Both the position numbers and the translations under genes were made by a program. The notes under the pieces were generated by a model. That model saw only the letters and a list, made by a program, of their open reading frames with translations. It was not told the origin of the DNA and did no database searches. Of a stretch of 64,000 bases of DNA, positions 55,212-64,000 are shown one piece after another. The stretch comes from JABAAE01 sp905480545 (GTDB lineage: Bacteria; Planctomycetota; Planctomycetia; Pirellulales; Pirellulaceae): positions 930,001-994,000 of the forward strand of contig CALSOR010000002.1 of NCBI GenBank assembly GCA_943788025.1, given 5' to 3'. The first letter of the stretch is position 1, and each line of letters begins with the position of its first letter.

Positions 55212-55847
55212 TTAGGCATATAGTTGTTTAGAGCGGATGAATTCTTCCACTGCCCTGGTCGTTTGAAAGCGGATACTTTTTTCCTCTTTGACGGAATTGC
55301 GAATCGTCGTGGAGCTGATTTCGATTTGCAGCGATTGAAACGCGAGATCCTTGACCCGATTCAGCTTTTCTTGATCCATAAAATCAGCAAGCAAATCATA
55401 GTCGACATTTTCAGCCGGCGGACGTCGCGCGATTAACGGTGTCGCCAATTCGCAAATGCGATTCGGTTCTTTCCAAGCATGAAAATCAATTAACGAATCG
55501 GATCCCATTAACAGAAATAGCTCCGCGTCAGGAGCGTTCTGTTTCAATTGGATCAACGTATCAACCGTGTAGCTGACGTTGCCTTGTTCAACACGACCGT
55601 TTTCAGCATTTGCACGGTCAATTTCCAATGTGTCGACTTCGAATTTTTCATGACCGGCGATGGCCAGCGACAACATTTCGATTCGCAATTGGCCGTCTGT
55701 TGGTTTCTGGTCCTGTTTGAAAGGTGAAACGGCGGCAGGTATGAATTTGATCAAATCCAAATTGGCGACGGTCAAGCACTGTTCGGCAAGCAGCAAGTGC
55801 CCCAAATGAACCGGATCAAAGGATCCGCCAAATACACCGATTTTCAT
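55212..55847 (-). CDS. nadD: nicotinate-nucleotide adenylyltransferase
   Basis: 211 residues. It transfers AMP from ATP to nicotinate mononucleotide in NAD synthesis, in the cytoplasm. The nucleotidyltransferase motif is GVFGGSFDPVHLGH (4-17), with the HxGH histidines. SSDSLIDFHAWKEPNRI-like sequence follows in the middle (here MGSDSLIDFHAW...). The C-terminal ISSTTIRNSV motif completes the active site. It is divergent from priA, with 174 bp between the starts. Confidence 0.93.
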   Translation of the reverse strand: MKIGVFGGSFDPVHLGHLLLAEQCLTVANLDLIKFIPAAVSPFKQDQKPTDGQLRIEMLSLAIAGHEKFEVDTLEIDRANAENGRVEQGNVSYTVDTLIQLKQNAPDAELFLLMGSDSLIDFHAWKEPNRICELATPLIARRPPAENVDYDLLADFMDQEKLNRVKDLAFQSLQIEISSTTIRNSVKEEKSIRFQTTRAVEEFIRSKQLYA

Positions 55848-56021
55848 GGGTCGATCTTCGCTGCAGAAAGGAAATGTAAACGATTCGAGAAAAAGAGGCT
55901 AAAATCTGATAGTTTTAAGATCACCTCGAATTTAATAGCTTTATCCGCCCGAGATGCGGAAGTTGAATTCGAAGCCAGTCTATTGCAACAAACCGCGAGA
56001 CGTTTTTTAAAACCTAAATTC

Positions 56022-58319
56022 ATGACCGAGCAAAAAAATCTATTCAATGTTGATCCGGAGCCGTGGCTCCTTGATGACATGGATGATTTCCAAACGGCAT
56101 CAATTGTCTTCGCGGAAGCTCCTTACGGTCCATACGAATATATCATTCCAAGCGATTGGTCGTCGAGAGTTGCAAAAGGGATGCGCGTTCGTGTTCCTCT
56201 TGGACGTGGTTCGAGAAAAGTGATGGGCTACTGTATTGAGATCAATGCGGGCCAGCAAAAATCTAGAAGCTTTGACCGGTCAAAACTGCGTGATATCGCA
56301 GCCATCGTTGATGAAGCACCGCTGGTCAATGATTCGTTGTTGGAGTTGGCCAAATGGATTTCTGAGCAATATCTATGCCCGCTTGGTACGGTTATCGAAA
56401 CCATCGTTCCAGCTGGAGTTCGTACCAAAGCGGGAACGCGTGAGATTGCGTTTCTGTCGGTGCCCAATCAAGTCGTGGCAAAACTGACTCAGTTGCAACT
56501 TCCCAAAAAACAAGCCGAAGCATTAAAAATTCTTTCAGCCAGCAGTTCTCCATTGACGGTCGACCAGCTTGCCGATGCAGCAGGCTGTAGCGCCGCACCG
56601 ATTAAGTCACTGTGCGAAAAGAAATTGATTCACGTCGACTTGGAACGCGTTCATCAAAATGATCATGATTTAAAACCAAGAAGGATCGAGGCAGACCTGG
56701 AACTGAATCCTGCTCAGCAATCGGCTCTTGATCAAATTAGTCAAGTCGTGCGGGACCAGGCATCCGAAACGATTGTTTTGCATGGGATCACGGGCAGTGG
56801 TAAAACGGAGGTCTATATTCGGGCGATTCAGGAAGTGATCGAACATGGACGGCAAGCAATCGTGCTTGTGCCAGAAATCAGTTTGACGCCGCAAACCCGA
56901 CAACGCTTTCGTGCTCGGTTCAAACGCGTCGCGGTCATGCATTCGCATTTGACGCCATCAGAACGTCATTGGCATTGGCAACAGATTGCCAATGGACAAA
57001 TCGAGGTGGTCGTCGGAGCGAGAAGTGCCGTTTTTGCGCCACTTCCTCGGTTGGGAATTATTGTAATTGATGAGGAGCATGACGGATCATTTAAACAGGA
57101 CAAGGCGCCCAGATATCATGCGCGAGATGTTGCTCGTAAACGGTCGGAGCTTGCACGCATTCCACTTGTACTCGGATCTGCGACGCCGTCATTGGAATCT
57201 TATCATCTCGCGAAAGCAGGTGACTACAAACTGATTCGTTTGCCTCACCGGGCGCTCAATCGACCGTTGCCTGACGTCAGCACGATTGATTTACGAACGG
57301 AATTCGCGAGTAAGTCCCACCGCGGAGCGATCAGTCGCCCATTGCAAAATGCGATGAAAGAAGCATTGTCGCAAGACGGTCAAGTGATTTTGTTGCTGAA
57401 CCGGCGAGGGTTTGCGACCAGCATTCAATGTCCAAGTTGTGGTTACGTGGTTGAATGCCCCAATTGTGATATTGCGTTGACTCATCATCAGGACAACAAC
57501 CGAGCGGTCTGTCACTATTGCGATTACATGATTCCGTCTCCCGTTCGATGTAGCCAATGCGACTATGAGGGTATTCGGTTTTCAGGTTTGGGGACACAGA
57601 AGTTAGAAGCCGAAGTCAAATCGCGTTTTCCAAATGACGCGTGTTTGCGGATGGATAGTGATACGATGCAGCGAATCGGAAGCCATGAAGAAGCGCTCGA
57701 CCGATTCCGCAACGGTGAAATTAAGATTCTTCTCGGTACTCAAATGATTGCCAAGGGTCTTGATTTTCCGAACGTCACGTTAGTCGGGGTGATCAATGCC
57801 GATACCGCTTTACATCTGCCAGATTTTCGAGCGGCTGAGCGGACGTTTTGTTTGGTCACACAGGTGGCAGGCCGGACTGGTCGCGGTGATAAAGGTGGCC
57901 GCGTCTTGGTGCAAACTTTTAATCCGGAAAACCCGACCATCCAGGCGGCAGAACAGCATGATTTTGAAAGATTTGCCGAGCAAGAGATTCCAGAACGGGA
58001 ACAATTCGGTTATCCGCCATTTCGCCAATTGGCGCGGATTGTGGTGCGTGGCGAAAGTGAGGTTTTTGCCGGGGCGTTCGCCACTCAAATTGGTGAAGAG
58101 CTACGAAAGCGAATCAAAGTATCTGGTGACGATATTCGAGTGCTTGGTCCGGCGGCGGCACCCATTAACAAGCTGCGCGGCAAGTACCGTTTTCATTTGT
58201 TCGCCAGCGGAGCGGACGGTGAGTTGCTGCGGCGAATGATTTCGGAAGTGACGGGGCAACTTCGGACGCCCAACGAAATTCAATGGATCGTCGACATCGA
58301 TCCGCTCGATATGCTTTAA
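56022..58319 (+). CDS. priA: primosomal protein N' (replication restart helicase PriA)
   Basis: 765 residues from ATG 56022; the frame is open further upstream into nadD, but that part is non-native. The N-terminal DNA-binding domain includes ASIVFAEAPYGPYEYIIP and RVPLGRGSRKVMGYC. The helicase core has Walker A GITGSGKTEVYI (about 255), the DEEH box IVIDEEHDGSFKQDKAPRYHARDVA and the later motif VAGRTGRGDKGGRVLVQ. A zinc-binding insert with eight cysteines lies at about 470-515 (CPSCGYVVECPNCD, CHYCDY, CSQCD). It restarts stalled replication forks. Confidence 0.95.
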   Translation: MTEQKNLFNVDPEPWLLDDMDDFQTASIVFAEAPYGPYEYIIPSDWSSRVAKGMRVRVPLGRGSRKVMGYCIEINAGQQKSRSFDRSKLRDIAAIVDEAPLVNDSLLELAKWISEQYLCPLGTVIETIVPAGVRTKAGTREIAFLSVPNQVVAKLTQLQLPKKQAEALKILSASSSPLTVDQLADAAGCSAAPIKSLCEKKLIHVDLERVHQNDHDLKPRRIEADLELNPAQQSALDQISQVVRDQASETIVLHGITGSGKTEVYIRAIQEVIEHGRQAIVLVPEISLTPQTRQRFRARFKRVAVMHSHLTPSERHWHWQQIANGQIEVVVGARSAVFAPLPRLGIIVIDEEHDGSFKQDKAPRYHARDVARKRSELARIPLVLGSATPSLESYHLAKAGDYKLIRLPHRALNRPLPDVSTIDLRTEFASKSHRGAISRPLQNAMKEALSQDGQVILLLNRRGFATSIQCPSCGYVVECPNCDIALTHHQDNNRAVCHYCDYMIPSPVRCSQCDYEGIRFSGLGTQKLEAEVKSRFPNDACLRMDSDTMQRIGSHEEALDRFRNGEIKILLGTQMIAKGLDFPNVTLVGVINADTALHLPDFRAAERTFCLVTQVAGRTGRGDKGGRVLVQTFNPENPTIQAAEQHDFERFAEQEIPEREQFGYPPFRQLARIVVRGESEVFAGAFATQIGEELRKRIKVSGDDIRVLGPAAAPINKLRGKYRFHLFASGADGELLRRMISEVTGQLRTPNEIQWIVDIDPLDML

Positions 58320-58434
58320 ATGTTTTGGGGTTTGTGCAGGTTAACCGCTGGCGCCGCTTCGCGGCTAGGGTGACTCGTGATGGCGTCCTGTAGGCCTATG
58401 TCTGCAGCTAAGTGTGGTTGATTCGTTTCATGGC

Positions 58435-58515
58435 GTCCTTTCAGGACTCGGAGTGACACACACCATCCAACCATGGACTTACGTCCATGGCTTTAGCATG
58501 TCATGCCTTCGGCAT
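58435..58515. repeat. cluster of three REP-like palindromes
   Basis: GTCCT-TTC-AGGAC (58435-58447), CCATGGAC-TTAC-GTCCATGG (58471-58490) and ATGCC-TTC-GGCAT (58503-58515). The second is related to the palindrome at 50987-51005. TTC loops occur in the first and third. Confidence 0.75.
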
Positions 58516-58671
58516 TAGCCGTCAAGCGGTGACAGCCAACGCATTGCATCCGTGTATCAGCAACGATATTACTTTCCACGTTTACGTGTGCAGATCGGTA
58601 AAAAACGTATTCTGCAAAAAAATTGACAGGGGCTCATTGGCTGCCTATTCATCGTCATGTGAAATGCGCGT

Positions 58672-58739
58672 GGGCCAACCAAACCCCTGGGCCAACCAAA
58701 CCCCTGGGCCAACCAAACCCCTAGGCCAACCAAACCGGG
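58672..58739. repeat. 17-bp tandem repeat, 4 copies
   Basis: GGGCCAACCAAACCCCT at 58672, 58689 and 58706, and a diverged copy at 58723 (AGGCCAACCAAACCGGG). It ends 9 bp from the rnhA stop. The unit length equals that of the unrelated repeat at 51149. Confidence 0.95.
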
Positions 58740-58748
58740 GCTCCATCC

Positions 58749-59207
58749 CTACCGTCGCTCTTGATAGGCCTGAACGGCCAGTTCATCGCAGCGGTCGTTT
58801 TCTGGATGGCCGCTATGCCCGGCAACGCGAGTGTACTTGAATTCATGCCGAGAAAGTAACTCGTCCAGCCGCTGCCAACGCTCGACGTTCTTGACGGGCT
58901 TCAGCGATTTGCCTTCGCGGCGCTGCCAATTGTTTTGCTTCCATTTCACCATCCACTCGGTGATCCCTTTGCCGACATAAACGCTGTCAGTAAATATCTC
59001 GACTTTGCAGCGACGTTTAAGAACAGCAAGCCCTTCGATCACGGCCTGCAACTCCATTTGGTTGTTGGTGGTCGGATCCTCGAAACCAGAAGATTCCATT
59101 TCTTTCCCAGATGCGAGGTGCCGCATTACAAATGCCCAGCCACCGGGACCTGGGTTACCACTACAGGCTCCGTCAGTGAAAAGGTGGATTTCGGGTTGAA
59201 ATGACAT
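58749..59207 (-). CDS. rnhA: ribonuclease HI
   Basis: 152 residues, usual length. It cuts the RNA strand of RNA-DNA hybrids during replication. The four catalytic carboxylates are visible: Asp in LFTDGACSGNPGPGGW, Glu in NNQMELQAVIEGL, Asp in IFTDSVYVGKGI and Asp in HPENDRCDELAV. The basic handle region is present (WMVKWKQNNWQRREGKSLKPVKN). The stop lies next to the 17-bp repeat. A gap of 177 bp separates it from the sulfatase gene behind it. Confidence 0.95.
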   Translation of the reverse strand: MSFQPEIHLFTDGACSGNPGPGGWAFVMRHLASGKEMESSGFEDPTTNNQMELQAVIEGLAVLKRRCKVEIFTDSVYVGKGITEWMVKWKQNNWQRREGKSLKPVKNVERWQRLDELLSRHEFKYTRVAGHSGHPENDRCDELAVQAYQERR

Positions 59208-59384
59208 GCAAGCGTTGGATTGATTGAGGAATTAGGTTGATCGCAAAGAGTTTCGATCTTAATGAATGGCTTGATTGATTTTAAGGACAGAGACGCAAAG
59301 TTTTGATGAATGCTGGGCGGCATATCATTTCTTTGTTTTTGCGCAAAAATCAATAGCCGTTTGACTGTTTGCGTTTTTGGCGTT

Positions 59385-61586
59385 TTACCGAACGGTAGGT
59401 AAATTCGCGTTGGTTTTTGTCAACCACTGTTTGAGAGTTGATTTCATTTTTGATGCAAGCTCGGGTTTCTCGGATGCAAGGTTTTTCTTTTCACCGATAT
59501 CGTTCTTCAAATTGTAAAGCTCAACTGAATCGTCGGCAAAATAGTTGATCAATTTGAAGTCGCCTGTTCGAATCGCAGATCCTAGTCGATTCTTTTTGTG
59601 AAAAGCAAAATTGGGGTAATGGAAATAAAGTGACTCACGCTGCAGTTTTTTGTTTTCAAATAGCGGTAGCAAGCTTTCACCATCGCATTGCGACCGATCA
59701 AATTTGACTCCGCACGCATCGAGAATCGTTGCAAAGTAATCCATGGTTATGATTGGTGTGGCCGATTCGGTTCCGGCTGCGATCTTTCCCGGATATCGAA
59801 TAATCGTCGGAACCCGAATTCCGCCTTCGTACAAATAGCCTTTGGCTTCACGCAGGGGACGCAAATCCGAGACGCCACCATAGGCTCCGTTGTCGGACGT
59901 GAAAATGAAAAGCGTGTCATCAGACAAGTTTTGTTCATCCAAATGGTTCATGATCCGGCCGATTGATGCATCGTAGGCCTCGATCATTGCCGCATAACGA
60001 GTGTCTTTAATGCCGGGTCCTTCTTTGCCTTCATACTTTTTTAGATAGGTTTCGGGAGCTTCCATTGGCCAATGCACGGTGTAATTCCATAAGCAAAGAA
60101 AGAATGGACCCTCTTTGTTGGCATCGATGAACTTAATCGATTCGTCAGCCAATCGATCGGGCAGGTATTCACCTTGTTTTCGTGGTGGCAGGTTGTGAAT
60201 TTTGTACGGATCAAAAAACGTTGGTGGTCCGCCGTAAGAACAGCCGCCCACGTTGATGTCGAAACCCTGATTTTCGGGATAGTATTTTGGGCTTCCGGCA
60301 CCCTGTTTCCCTCCACGATCCGACAGGTGCCATTTCCCGAGAAAAGCGTTTGCGTAACCGGCAGTCTTTAAGTACTCGGCAAGTGTGGTGTAATCGTCGT
60401 CAAGAAAATCCTTGCATGGAGCTGGATTGAGTTTTGCGTCGTCTGGGACAAACCGTTTTTGATCCGGTAAATGATTGGTTATGTGCAGCCTCGCCGGTGC
60501 CAGACCCGTCATTAATGCTGCACGTGTTGGCGAGCAAACGGGAGCTGCAGCATAAGCATCGGTGAACCGCATGCCTTGCTCGGCGAGTCGATTTAAGTTC
60601 GGCGTGATCAGTTGATCATTGCCCTGACAATTCAGGTCCATCCAACCCAGATCATCGGCCATAATCAAAACGATGTTGGGTCGGGTGGAGGTTTTGGAGA
60701 TGTTTCGTTTCGCCGTTTTTTTCGTTTTTCCTTTCGGTTCTACTTCCTGTTTCGTCACCAACACGCACCGGAAGCCGACCGCATCGTCTTTCGCTTTTGC
60801 ATCAACTGATTGACGGAAACGGGACTCCAGTTTGTTTGCCTTATCCTTCCAGCTGCCGCTTTTTAAAACCGCTTTGCCGACGTGTGGCCACTGACTGTCC
60901 GGCAACTGGACCAGAGGTTGATCCGAGCCATACGAATCAATGCACCATTCCCAAAGGTAACCGTGAACATCATACAAGCCCCATGCGTTTGGCTTCTTGG
61001 CCCCGACGGGAGGATCGTTTCCAGCAGCGTTACCCGTGTGCCACGCATAGTCATCAAGCTGATCAACTGAATCGCCAAACGAATATTTAGTGGTCGTTCC
61101 TGCTCTTGCCACATACTCCCATTCGATTTCGGTCGGCAATCGAACGTACTGATCGGCATCAATCAACTTTTCTTTTTTTAAGAGGTCAGTGACTGTTGTG
61201 CAGAACTTAACGGCGTCAGAAAAAGTCAACATTTCGACGGAGTTGCGAGGTCCTTTCCAGCGACTGGGATTCGACCCGGTAACGGCTTTCCATAAGTCTT
61301 GCGTCACTTCAAATTTGTTGACTTGAAAATCAAAAGTTAACTCAGCGTTCCAGGTCTTTTTGGAATTTGCGTCCGTGACGGCAACCGATTTTGGGAAGTT
61401 GTTTTTTCCGGGTGTAATTTTTAAGAATTCTTCGCGAAATATTTTCAACAGTTTCGCTAATGTTTTGTCGCTCTTTGAAAGATTTTCAACGCGGCTTTCA
61501 TTTTGCGCGGAAATTTCATCGGACGAGCATCCAAGCAAAAGTAATATGGCAACGAATGCGAAACCGAGAACAGGCGTTTTTTTCAT
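59385..61586 (-). CDS. lipoprotein with FGE-like domain fused to a sulfatase
   Basis: 733 residues. The lipobox LLLLGC gives a lipidated Cys20. Residues about 60-280 are an FGE/SUMF1-type domain (NKFEVTQDLWKAVTGSNPS, RLPTEIEWEYVARAGT, WGLYDVHGYLWEWC, VGFRCVL). Residues about 300-730 are a type I sulfatase: metal ligands in IVLIMADDLGW (Asp311, Asp312), the formylglycine motif CSPTR (Cys351), GKWHLS, and FTSDNGAYGG. In the FGE part the two catalytic cysteines that normally lie in the GGS(F/Y)xC...C segment are missing: the sequence is SGSWKDKANKLESRFRQ. That domain is therefore probably structural or ligand-binding, and Cys351 would need a separate maturase. It likely acts on sulfated glycans outside the cell membrane. 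Confidence 0.88.
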   Translation of the reverse strand: MKKTPVLGFAFVAILLLLGCSSDEISAQNESRVENLSKSDKTLAKLLKIFREEFLKITPGKNNFPKSVAVTDANSKKTWNAELTFDFQVNKFEVTQDLWKAVTGSNPSRWKGPRNSVEMLTFSDAVKFCTTVTDLLKKEKLIDADQYVRLPTEIEWEYVARAGTTTKYSFGDSVDQLDDYAWHTGNAAGNDPPVGAKKPNAWGLYDVHGYLWEWCIDSYGSDQPLVQLPDSQWPHVGKAVLKSGSWKDKANKLESRFRQSVDAKAKDDAVGFRCVLVTKQEVEPKGKTKKTAKRNISKTSTRPNIVLIMADDLGWMDLNCQGNDQLITPNLNRLAEQGMRFTDAYAAAPVCSPTRAALMTGLAPARLHITNHLPDQKRFVPDDAKLNPAPCKDFLDDDYTTLAEYLKTAGYANAFLGKWHLSDRGGKQGAGSPKYYPENQGFDINVGGCSYGGPPTFFDPYKIHNLPPRKQGEYLPDRLADESIKFIDANKEGPFFLCLWNYTVHWPMEAPETYLKKYEGKEGPGIKDTRYAAMIEAYDASIGRIMNHLDEQNLSDDTLFIFTSDNGAYGGVSDLRPLREAKGYLYEGGIRVPTIIRYPGKIAAGTESATPIITMDYFATILDACGVKFDRSQCDGESLLPLFENKKLQRESLYFHYPNFAFHKKNRLGSAIRTGDFKLINYFADDSVELYNLKNDIGEKKNLASEKPELASKMKSTLKQWLTKTNANLPTVR

Positions 61587-61637
61587 GATTGACTATTTGT
61601 TTTCAATTGTGCGAGATAAATTATCTTTTGTGTTCGA

Positions 61638-64000
61638 TCAACGATCGTCGGGGACTGATTGTAAAAATTTCCACAATGCGTCGAATTGCTTTTTGGCATC
61701 ACCCTTGTGAATGTCACCAATTTTGGTCGTTTTACCATCGGCCGAATACTTCGGCATTTTAGTTTGCGGATCAATCCGAAGCGGGTCCATCATCCAACGA
61801 TCATAATACTCTTTGCGAATTCGCTTTTTGGATTCCGAAAAATTTACACCCAACACAATCTGTGTCTTGTCATCACCGCGTGGTGGCTCGTTTCCGATCC
61901 CATGACATTGACGGCAATCAAGGCCTTGATTTTGACTAAGCAATTGCTGGCCAATTTTGAGTTCGGCTGGGGCAACGTTGGTTGATGGTATCGCGGCATC
62001 GTGGTCGATTCCCGCCTGGTTGGTCAATCCATGTGCCAGCGATTTAGCGTAACCACCAAAGGCTGGCATGCGCGTTTTTAACCATGGGCGAGAGGGTGCC
62101 TTCGAATTGCCTGCGAATAACTCTTGCATCCACTGGGTATGCAGTTTGTTTCCAACCTGGCCGATGTTCGGCAATCGTTCGGGGTTCAGTCCTACGACAC
62201 CTTCTTCATAAATGATTTCAGGCAACGATGCCGATTTTTCATCAACTGAATGGCAAGCGTTGCAGCGTAGCGATTGAGTGATAAGCGACGTCTGCTTCCA
62301 TTTTGGCGTTTTGGAAAGCAGGGTGGTCATCGACTTTTTTTCGTTAAAGTTATTTTGATCAATTTCGGCAATGACTTTCGCAATCATCTCCTTTTCAGCA
62401 TCGGCCAAATCAAACTCCGGGATTCCTGTTTGCGAGATTTTGTCTGAGGAACTCAAACAACCCGCCTTCAAGCTGGAAAGCTTACTCATTTGGGGCAAAA
62501 GTTTTTCGCCGGATACTTGATGACAATTCGCACATCCGACGGAGATGAATTGTTCACGACCAAGTTTTGCATCACCAAATGGAAAACTCTCTTTCGTCGA
62601 AATCGCCTTGCTCGAATATTTTGTGATAAAGCTCGCTAATGCGTTCGCCTCGCGATCGTTCAGTGCAAAATTCCCCATCCGTCGAAACGGAAAATGCTCG
62701 TGTGGATCTTTCAAAAAACTTCGCAATCCAGATGGCGAAAATTTCTGGCCGGTGAACTTCAGCGAAATTCGATTGAATCGATCTTTCGAGTTGTCGATCG
62801 GTAAATGGTGGCAACCAATACATCCCAATTGTTCGAACAACTGCTCACCGGTTGCCACGGTTTTGTCCGTGATTTCAGTTGCCGGCTGGTTTTTTGGATG
62901 GTGATTTTCATCCACCGTTCGCAAGTATTCAGTGATGTTTCCTGCGACTTGTTTTGAGTTTGCGTCTTCCGGTCTGAGAAGCGACGGCATCGAAGCATCG
63001 TGTTGTTCGAAATCGGGATCCAAAATTTTTCGGATCAAGAATTCAGCGGAAAAACGGTTGCTTACCGACGTGAGATTAGGAGCAGACATTTCGGCACGAT
63101 AATCGACCGTCGCAATTGATGCGTTGTCCTGACCTAAATCGTGGCACGCAATACAACGTTTTTCGAGGATAAGTTGACTGACACGTGAATGTTGATGCAC
63201 GTGTGCTTCGCTTTGTTTTCTGATGGAATGGTCGTCACCAGATTTTGCGCCACCCGCCGCTGAATTCATTTCAAAATTTTTATCGAACCAGAAAGCAGTC
63301 GCCGGGATCGGTTCACGTGAGAAACTTTCTGATTCCCAGAACCAACGTAGTTCAAGAGCACCGTACCCTTTTGATGGTTGAGTTGTTTCGACTGTAACAT
63401 TGACTTGATAATATTTGGCCGATGGTTTTAAGGTGATTTTTGTTTCGCTAGATTGCCGAGCCACGCCGGAATTTTCCAAGTTTGACGGCGACGTCTTCGT
63501 GTCCATGTTTGCAGCTGCTGGAACCATTTGGTAGTCAACAATTGTTGCATTACCCGTTTGAATGTAAACGTTCGTATCTGGCGATTCGGTTTTCAAATAA
63601 AACGAGAGCGAACATCGAGTTTGTGTTTGTTTTGAGTTTGCCGCGACGAATAAATCCGCAGTGCGTTTCGCCCAGCGATGTGAAGTCAAATAAACGCCGG
63701 GACGTAGTTTACTTTCCAGCTCCGTATAACGATCAGAAAATGAAGGGCCGGGGGCAATTGATTCTTTTCGCAAACTCTTGACCGTTGAATAAACCGTTGA
63801 ATCAAACGGGATGCCATCGGCGCTTTGCAAGTTGATTGAAATTGCGAGCTGATCGGCGACACGCAATTCCGGTATTTCAAGAAAGATACTCTTGTTTCCG
63901 CTGAGAAGCTTCGCCGATTTGACCGACCATGGATCACGTCCCTGTTGATTCGGATTTGAAAGTTTAAATTCTGGCGAGCCGTAATTTTTTGAATAACGAT
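61638..64000 (-). CDS. multiheme c-type cytochrome protein, 5' end outside window
   Basis: The frame is open to the window end (787+ residues), so the N-terminus is missing; the TTG at 63866 is only the first in-window start-like codon. Native-looking sequence continues above it (GRDPWSVKSAKLLSGNKSIFLEIPELRVADQL). The visible N-terminal part is a beta-rich domain of a planctomycete type. Five CxxCH motifs follow: CIACH, CIGCH, CANCH, CNACH and CRQCH, with distal Met candidates such as DASMPSL and KMPKYS. It shares layout with the protein at 13614-16391 (KARPSGRMPHLALN versus HFPFRRMGNFALN) but lacks a visible PA14 part. It sits 51 nt upstream of the sulfatase fusion gene and is probably cotranscribed with it. 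Confidence 0.83.
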   Translation of the reverse strand, partial: RYSKNYGSPEFKLSNPNQQGRDPWSVKSAKLLSGNKSIFLEIPELRVADQLAISINLQSADGIPFDSTVYSTVKSLRKESIAPGPSFSDRYTELESKLRPGVYLTSHRWAKRTADLFVAANSKQTQTRCSLSFYLKTESPDTNVYIQTGNATIVDYQMVPAAANMDTKTSPSNLENSGVARQSSETKITLKPSAKYYQVNVTVETTQPSKGYGALELRWFWESESFSREPIPATAFWFDKNFEMNSAAGGAKSGDDHSIRKQSEAHVHQHSRVSQLILEKRCIACHDLGQDNASIATVDYRAEMSAPNLTSVSNRFSAEFLIRKILDPDFEQHDASMPSLLRPEDANSKQVAGNITEYLRTVDENHHPKNQPATEITDKTVATGEQLFEQLGCIGCHHLPIDNSKDRFNRISLKFTGQKFSPSGLRSFLKDPHEHFPFRRMGNFALNDREANALASFITKYSSKAISTKESFPFGDAKLGREQFISVGCANCHQVSGEKLLPQMSKLSSLKAGCLSSSDKISQTGIPEFDLADAEKEMIAKVIAEIDQNNFNEKKSMTTLLSKTPKWKQTSLITQSLRCNACHSVDEKSASLPEIIYEEGVVGLNPERLPNIGQVGNKLHTQWMQELFAGNSKAPSRPWLKTRMPAFGGYAKSLAHGLTNQAGIDHDAAIPSTNVAPAELKIGQQLLSQNQGLDCRQCHGIGNEPPRGDDKTQIVLGVNFSESKKRIRKEYYDRWMMDPLRIDPQTKMPKYSADGKTTKIGDIHKGDAKKQFDALWKFLQSVPDDR

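Larger units (their letters stand above)
58320..58748. other. repeat-rich gene-free region after priA
   Basis: 430 bp between convergent priA and rnhA, without a credible gene. A cluster of three palindromes (58435-58515) and a 17-bp tandem repeat (58672-58739) fill much of it. Confidence 0.6.

Noticed and set aside
55797..56021. Upstream extension of priA overlapping nadD
   Set aside because: The sequence is antisense to nadD and unlike PriA; the family N-terminus begins after ATG 56022.
59385..61586. Self-activating sulfatase
   Set aside because: The FGE-like part lacks the required cysteine pair, so in-cis maturation is not supported by the sequence.

Overview
The window looks like a chromosomal segment of a planctomycete, most likely from the Pirellulales. 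The evidence is the gene repertoire: secreted multiheme c-type cytochromes with PA14-like domains, a DUF1080 protein, several PQQ-type beta-propellers, a lipoprotein sulfatase fused to a formylglycine-generating-enzyme-like domain, a DUF255 thioredoxin-like protein, and a set of very long pseudopilins. No rRNA, tRNA, CRISPR array, prophage or insertion sequence is visible. Taxonomy is inferred from protein style and was not computed.

Layout. 1-13.5 kb holds single-gene units: a 5'-truncated coiled-coil protein, a DUF5117-type metzincin, a sulfotransferase, a DUF1080 protein, a frameshifted quinoprotein with an EF-hand insert, a possible small cysteine-containing secreted protein, the DUF255 protein, ahcY behind a structured leader with its own terminator, and a HAD phosphatase. 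13.6-20 kb is a redox-type cluster: a 5-heme PA14 cytochrome, a soluble-quinoprotein/NHL-like propeller protein and a membrane-anchored PQQ propeller. 20.2-22.5 kb (minus) is motA followed by two motB-like genes. 22.8-25.1 kb holds two divergent response regulators, NarL-type and NtrC-type, with no histidine kinase nearby. 25.1-30.9 kb (minus) has a giant MMPL/RND transporter and a secreted protein with a Gly/Met-rich tract.

31.3-50.7 kb is the core of the window: a type IV pilus / type II secretion-like locus on the plus strand. It runs from a secreted unknown protein through assembly ATPase 1, retraction ATPase pilT, assembly ATPase 2, inner-membrane platform pilC/gspF, two GspG-like pseudopilins, GspH-like, GspI-like, a very large GspK-like protein and GspJ-like. 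The GspK-like gene is broken by about six single-base frame changes packed mainly into 44.9-45.6 kb, while the remaining 3.8 kb is open. No secretin or alignment-complex gene (GspC/D/L/M, PilM/N/O/Q) lies in the window.

51.4-59.2 kb holds housekeeping genes: a ribosome-hibernation factor, a CPBP membrane protease, an ABC-2 permease without its ATPase, nadD, priA and rnhA. 59.4-64 kb (minus) holds the FGE-like/sulfatase fusion lipoprotein and a second multiheme cytochrome protein that runs off the window end.

Intergenic DNA carries many short tandem repeats (11-bp and 17-bp units) and REP-like palindromes, some occurring twice. The most notable non-coding signal is the three-hairpin leader ending in an intrinsic terminator upstream of ahcY. 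No gene cluster here is a clear new defence or biosynthetic system. The most unusual items are the ahcY leader, the one-MotA/two-MotB stator, the PilC with two extra membrane segments, the giant GspK-like pseudopilin with clustered indels, and the sulfatase fused to an FGE-like domain that lacks its catalytic cysteines.
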